Shown here: positions 5,969 to 8,399 of the stretch, piece after piece
Position numbering within the stretch: the stretch's first letter is position 1
Layout of the letters: every line of letters begins with the position of its first letter
NCBI GenBank assembly: GCA_023415595.1
Contig: JAEZJW010000125.1
Span: forward strand, 1-8,399
From: Bacillota bacterium
Lineage (GTDB): Bacteria; Bacillota; Clostridia; Lachnospirales; Lachnospiraceae
DNA length: 8,399 bases
Direction: 5' to 3'
The notes under the pieces: generated by a model
What the model saw: the letters and a program-made list of their open reading frames with translations, nothing else
Databases searched by the model: none
Told to the model about the DNA's origin: nothing
Position numbers and translations under genes: made by a program

Positions 5969-7036
5969 TTACTTCTTCTTTCTTGAGCAAATAATACTCT
6001 GAAGTACAATAAAGAAGCAGAGCATAGCCGCTCTTGTGATCTGAGGCCACCAGGGATCCTGGCTGCCGATTGCGGTAACAATCAGTAATACGATACCGCT
6101 TGTCAGTACACCGAACAGGGTACCGAAGATATTACCAACGCCGCCGGTAAGCAGTGTTCCGCCGATAATGGATGCAGCGATGGCATCCATCTCAAGACCC
6201 GTTGCCAGCTGAACGGAGCCGGATCTCGTATGGAAGAGGTATAAAAACCCACCGATGCCTGCAAGCAAACCACATAATAAATGGGCATAAAACCTGGTTC
6301 TCTTAACGTTGATACCCAGCATCAGGGCGCTTTGTGAATTACCGCCCACAGCGTAAAAGCTGCGTCCGAGCCTTGTCTTCTTCAGCAGCCAGAACATCAG
6401 GCAGACGATAATCAGAGCAACTACTACACCGAACTCCAGCTTAGATTGTATAAAAATACCTTTTTTATTAACATCACCTAAAAAGGGAATCTGGATCCTT
6501 GCTCCGGACAGCTTCTCAAATCCCGCATTACTAACCTGGATCTGATTGACTTCGATCAGAGCAACCAACCCTCGGCCCAAGAACATTCCCGCCAGGGTTA
6601 CAATAAAGGGCTGCATCTCCAGATACGCGATAAGAAACCCTTGCACCGCACCAAACACGAGACCGATCGTCAAAGCCAGAAGCAGTGAAGTAATAAAGTT
6701 GAAGCCATAATTGTTAAGACAAACGATGCAGGATGTACAGATCAGTGCAGTAGACCCTCCTACAGAGATATCAATACTGCCTGTGATCATTACCAGGGTA
6801 AGTCCGCAGGCTATTACAATCAATGCGGCATTTTCATTAAAGAGATTAAAGAACATCTGTATCTTGCTGAAACCCTTATCTCCCAGGAATGCAATGGAGA
6901 GAGCATAGATTGCTAGGAACAGCGAAATCGTTATGGTCAGTAAGAAAGCCGTATCTGTCAGAGACTTTCCCCGTTTTACCTTGTTCAGAAGCTTAAAGCT
7001 GCTACCGGAGCTCTGAGCTCCATTCAAGTTTATCAT
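5969..7036 (-). CDS. yjfF: Sugar ABC transporter permease, YjfF-like (CUT2 family)
   Basis: This is one of two inner-membrane permease subunits of a carbohydrate-uptake ABC importer of the ribose/galactose (CUT2) class. The 355-residue product has an N-terminal cytosolic stretch (1-28), then eight or more hydrophobic segments. It carries the family motif GSIDISVGG (86-94), QPFIVTLAGMFLGRG (142-156), a cytoplasmic ATPase-contact loop around AVGGNSQSALMLGI (229-242), and IIGGTLLTGGVGNIFGTLFG (290-309). The late Trp-Trp (329-330) recalls E. coli YjfF, which with YtfT imports galactofuranose; substrate identity here is inference. The ATG at 7036 overlaps the ytfT stop as ATGA, and AGGAGG lies just upstream inside ytfT, so the two are translationally coupled. 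It appears to be the last gene of its operon, but no terminator is visible downstream. Confidence 0.87.
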   Translation of the reverse strand: MINLNGAQSSGSSFKLLNKVKRGKSLTDTAFLLTITISLFLAIYALSIAFLGDKGFSKIQMFFNLFNENAALIVIACGLTLVMITGSIDISVGGSTALICTSCIVCLNNYGFNFITSLLLALTIGLVFGAVQGFLIAYLEMQPFIVTLAGMFLGRGLVALIEVNQIQVSNAGFEKLSGARIQIPFLGDVNKKGIFIQSKLEFGVVVALIIVCLMFWLLKKTRLGRSFYAVGGNSQSALMLGINVKRTRFYAHLLCGLLAGIGGFLYLFHTRSGSVQLATGLEMDAIAASIIGGTLLTGGVGNIFGTLFGVLTSGIVLLIVTAIGSQDPWWPQITRAAMLCFFIVLQSIICSRKKK

Positions 7037-8109
7037 GCTAACCTCCTATTCTGCCGTTTCAAAAAGAAGCTTTTCACAACCGGCGTTTGGATGATTACAA
7101 GCAGAATAATGATCACTGCTTTGAAGACAGGAACAGCGTTTGTGTTAACGTTCAGCGTGGTAAGCATAGAGGTTAGCGTCTGAATCGTATAAGCTCCGAT
7201 GATGGAGCCTGCCATATTGAATTTACCGCCACCAAGCGAATTGCCACCAAGGGCGACAGCCAGGATAACATCCATTTCAATGCTGGGTACGATGGTGTAC
7301 GGATTTACCGTCTGCACCCTGCTTGACTGCACGAAGCCGGCGATGCCGACACACAAACCCAATATAACAAAGGTCAAAAACTTGATCAGCGCAGGGTTAA
7401 GACCGTTCAGGCTTGAAGCCTTATCATTGATGCCGACTGCCCTGGTATACAGACCAAGGTTCGTTTTTTTCAAAAGAAGCAAGGTTATCACAACAACAAT
7501 AATTGTAATGAGGATCGGCGTCGGTATCGGAAATCCCGGAATGAAGTTGCCGTAATATCCAAACGATTCTGCTGATTTTGGCTTCAGACCACCCATTGCC
7601 ATAGAGCCGATGGAACGTCCTGCCGTAAACAGGATGAGCGTTGCTACCATGGGCTGGATGTTAAATCTCGAAACCAGGATACCGTTAAAGGCACCGCATG
7701 CCATACCGGCTAGGCAGCCGAGTATGAGCGCAACAATAATCGGCGCATGCAGCTCGGTCGGTTGGGTTTCATTCCCGCATAGGACCCGCATAATCACTCC
7801 GCCGACGATTGCGATAGTCGCTCCGACACTGATGTCCTGTCCTCTGGAAGAGGCTGTAACAAGTGTCATTCCGATCGCAAGAATAACCAGCTCTGTCGCG
7901 TTACTAAGGATATTGATCAGATTTCCTATCAATACCGGATTCCCACCGCTGTCTTTACCCAGGCTTACCTTTAAGAAACCCGGATTAATGAAAATATTAA
8001 TTAACATAAGAAAGACAAGAAACGCAATGGGAATAAACAATCTGTGCTTGGTCAGGGCGTTCAGAAACACCTGACGGTCAGTTTCAGGTTTTTTATTGTT
8101 TCTCGGCAT
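7033..8109 (-). CDS. ytfT: Sugar ABC transporter permease, YtfT-like (CUT2 family)
   Basis: This is the second permease of the CUT2 sugar importer, expected to pair with YjfF under the YtfR-type ATPase. The 358-residue product has a basic cytosolic N-terminus (1-22), then about eight to ten hydrophobic segments. It carries GQDISVGATIAI (90-101), FNIQPMVATLIL (149-160), AVGINDKASSLNGLN (224-238, ATPase-contact loop) and MDVILAVALGGNSLGGGKFN (279-298). The last block matches the YtfT branch (LDAILAVVIGGGSLMGGRFN in E. coli, from memory). The ATG at 8109 follows a GGGGGAGT ribosome binding site about nine bases upstream. It overlaps the end of the ATPase gene by 17 bases and shares ATGA with yjfF, so all three are probably made together. 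Confidence 0.87.
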   Translation of the reverse strand: MPRNNKKPETDRQVFLNALTKHRLFIPIAFLVFLMLINIFINPGFLKVSLGKDSGGNPVLIGNLINILSNATELVILAIGMTLVTASSRGQDISVGATIAIVGGVIMRVLCGNETQPTELHAPIIVALILGCLAGMACGAFNGILVSRFNIQPMVATLILFTAGRSIGSMAMGGLKPKSAESFGYYGNFIPGFPIPTPILITIIVVVITLLLLKKTNLGLYTRAVGINDKASSLNGLNPALIKFLTFVILGLCVGIAGFVQSSRVQTVNPYTIVPSIEMDVILAVALGGNSLGGGKFNMAGSIIGAYTIQTLTSMLTTLNVNTNAVPVFKAVIIILLVIIQTPVVKSFFLKRQNRRLA

Positions 8110-8399
8110 TTTGACTTACTCCCCCCGCTATGGTATACATGATTTTATCCTGTGTCATATCCTCACCGGTTAATTCTCCGACGACATACAGGTCACGCAT
8201 AATGATCAATCTGGAACAGGTACGCAGCATTTCCTCGATCTCTGAGGATATAAATGTGATGCTCATCCCTTCAGAGGCAAGCTTAAGTACCAATTTCTGA
8301 ATCTCTACCTTGGTACCGATATCAATTCCGCGTGTCGGCTCGTCAAGGATAAGATAATCCGGATGAGTGAGCAGCCACCGGGCAAGAATGACCTTTTGC
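8093..8399 (-). CDS. ytfR: Sugar ABC transporter ATP-binding protein, C-terminal part (YtfR/MglA-type, cut by window edge)
   Basis: Reading from 8398 on the minus strand, the open frame gives 101 residues without a start, so the gene continues beyond the window. It begins with QKVILARWLLTHPDYLILDEP, the end of the ABC signature region and Walker B, then the D-loop TRGIDIG. Next comes ITFISSEIEEML, with the Ser-Ser-Glu that replaces the switch His in the second cassette of MglA/RbsA-type proteins, then RLIIMRD and a C-terminal tail. It therefore represents the second of the two fused nucleotide-binding domains of a roughly 500-residue ATPase that energises YtfT/YjfF. A TTG at 8293 is internal, not a start. 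The stop overlaps ytfT by 17 bases. Confidence 0.9.
   Translation of the reverse strand, partial: QKVILARWLLTHPDYLILDEPTRGIDIGTKVEIQKLVLKLASEGMSITFISSEIEEMLRTCSRLIIMRDLYVVGELTGEDMTQDKIMYTIAGGVSQNAEKQ

Noticed and set aside
7610..8074. Plus-strand open frame of 154 codons opposite ytfT.
   Set aside because: It is a mirror frame of a conserved permease. Its protein has no family-like motif, and there is no convincing ribosome binding site.
8093..8293. Separate 66-residue gene starting at TTG 8293.
   Set aside because: The same frame stays open to the window edge and encodes Walker B and the D-loop, so it is the end of a larger ATPase gene.
1..8399. Looked for CRISPR arrays, tRNA or rRNA genes, transposases, phage genes and attachment sites.
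   Set aside because: No repeat-spacer pattern, cloverleaf-like sequence, transposase motif or phage protein was seen.

Overview
All intact genes in this window lie on the minus strand, so transcription runs from high to low coordinates. The low-G+C sequence, AGGAGG-type ribosome binding sites, SigA-like promoters and gene set (CheA/CheW chemotaxis, a short KdpD-type kinase, a YtfR/YtfT/YjfF-type sugar ABC transporter) suggest a motile, fermentative, carbohydrate-using Clostridia member, probably Lachnospiraceae-like. This placement is inference from gene style; no rRNA or other phylogenetic marker is present.

Layout from right to left, the direction of transcription. (1) 8399-5969: the 3' end of a sugar ABC transporter operon. 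It holds the C-terminal part of the ATPase (ytfR-like, cut by the window edge) and two overlapping permeases (ytfT-like, yjfF-like). The substrate-binding protein is not in view. No terminator is visible after yjfF. (2) 5968-5610: a 359-base stretch without an intact gene. It holds a plus-strand relic of an EAL (c-di-GMP phosphodiesterase) domain, then a promoter and a short direct repeat serving the next operon. (3) 5609-2856: a three-gene unit. A small membrane-anchored protein with a degenerate TrkA-N/RCK nucleotide-binding fold is followed by a KdpD-type histidine kinase lacking the usual cytosolic N-terminal domains, then a KdpE-type response regulator. The regulator appears to have its own internal promoter, and the unit ends in a clear intrinsic terminator. 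(4) 2830-170: a chemotaxis unit, cheA then cheW, with a near-consensus SigA promoter. A pair of helically phased 10-bp repeats lies upstream of it. (5) 169-1: a region after cheW with a promoter-like sequence and a strong compound hairpin that hides the Shine-Dalgarno of a gene starting at position 9 and continuing out of the window.

How they work together: CheA and CheW form the core kinase-coupling complex on chemoreceptors. KdpD/KdpE-type pairs usually respond to potassium or turgor. The linked RCK-like protein suggests a potassium- or nucleotide-sensing accessory, although no Kdp, Ktr or Trk transporter gene is in the window. The transporter operon imports a monosaccharide, possibly a furanose. 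The most unusual items are the membrane-tethered RCK-like protein joined to a two-component system, the structured leader after cheW, and the EAL relic at the junction between blocks.
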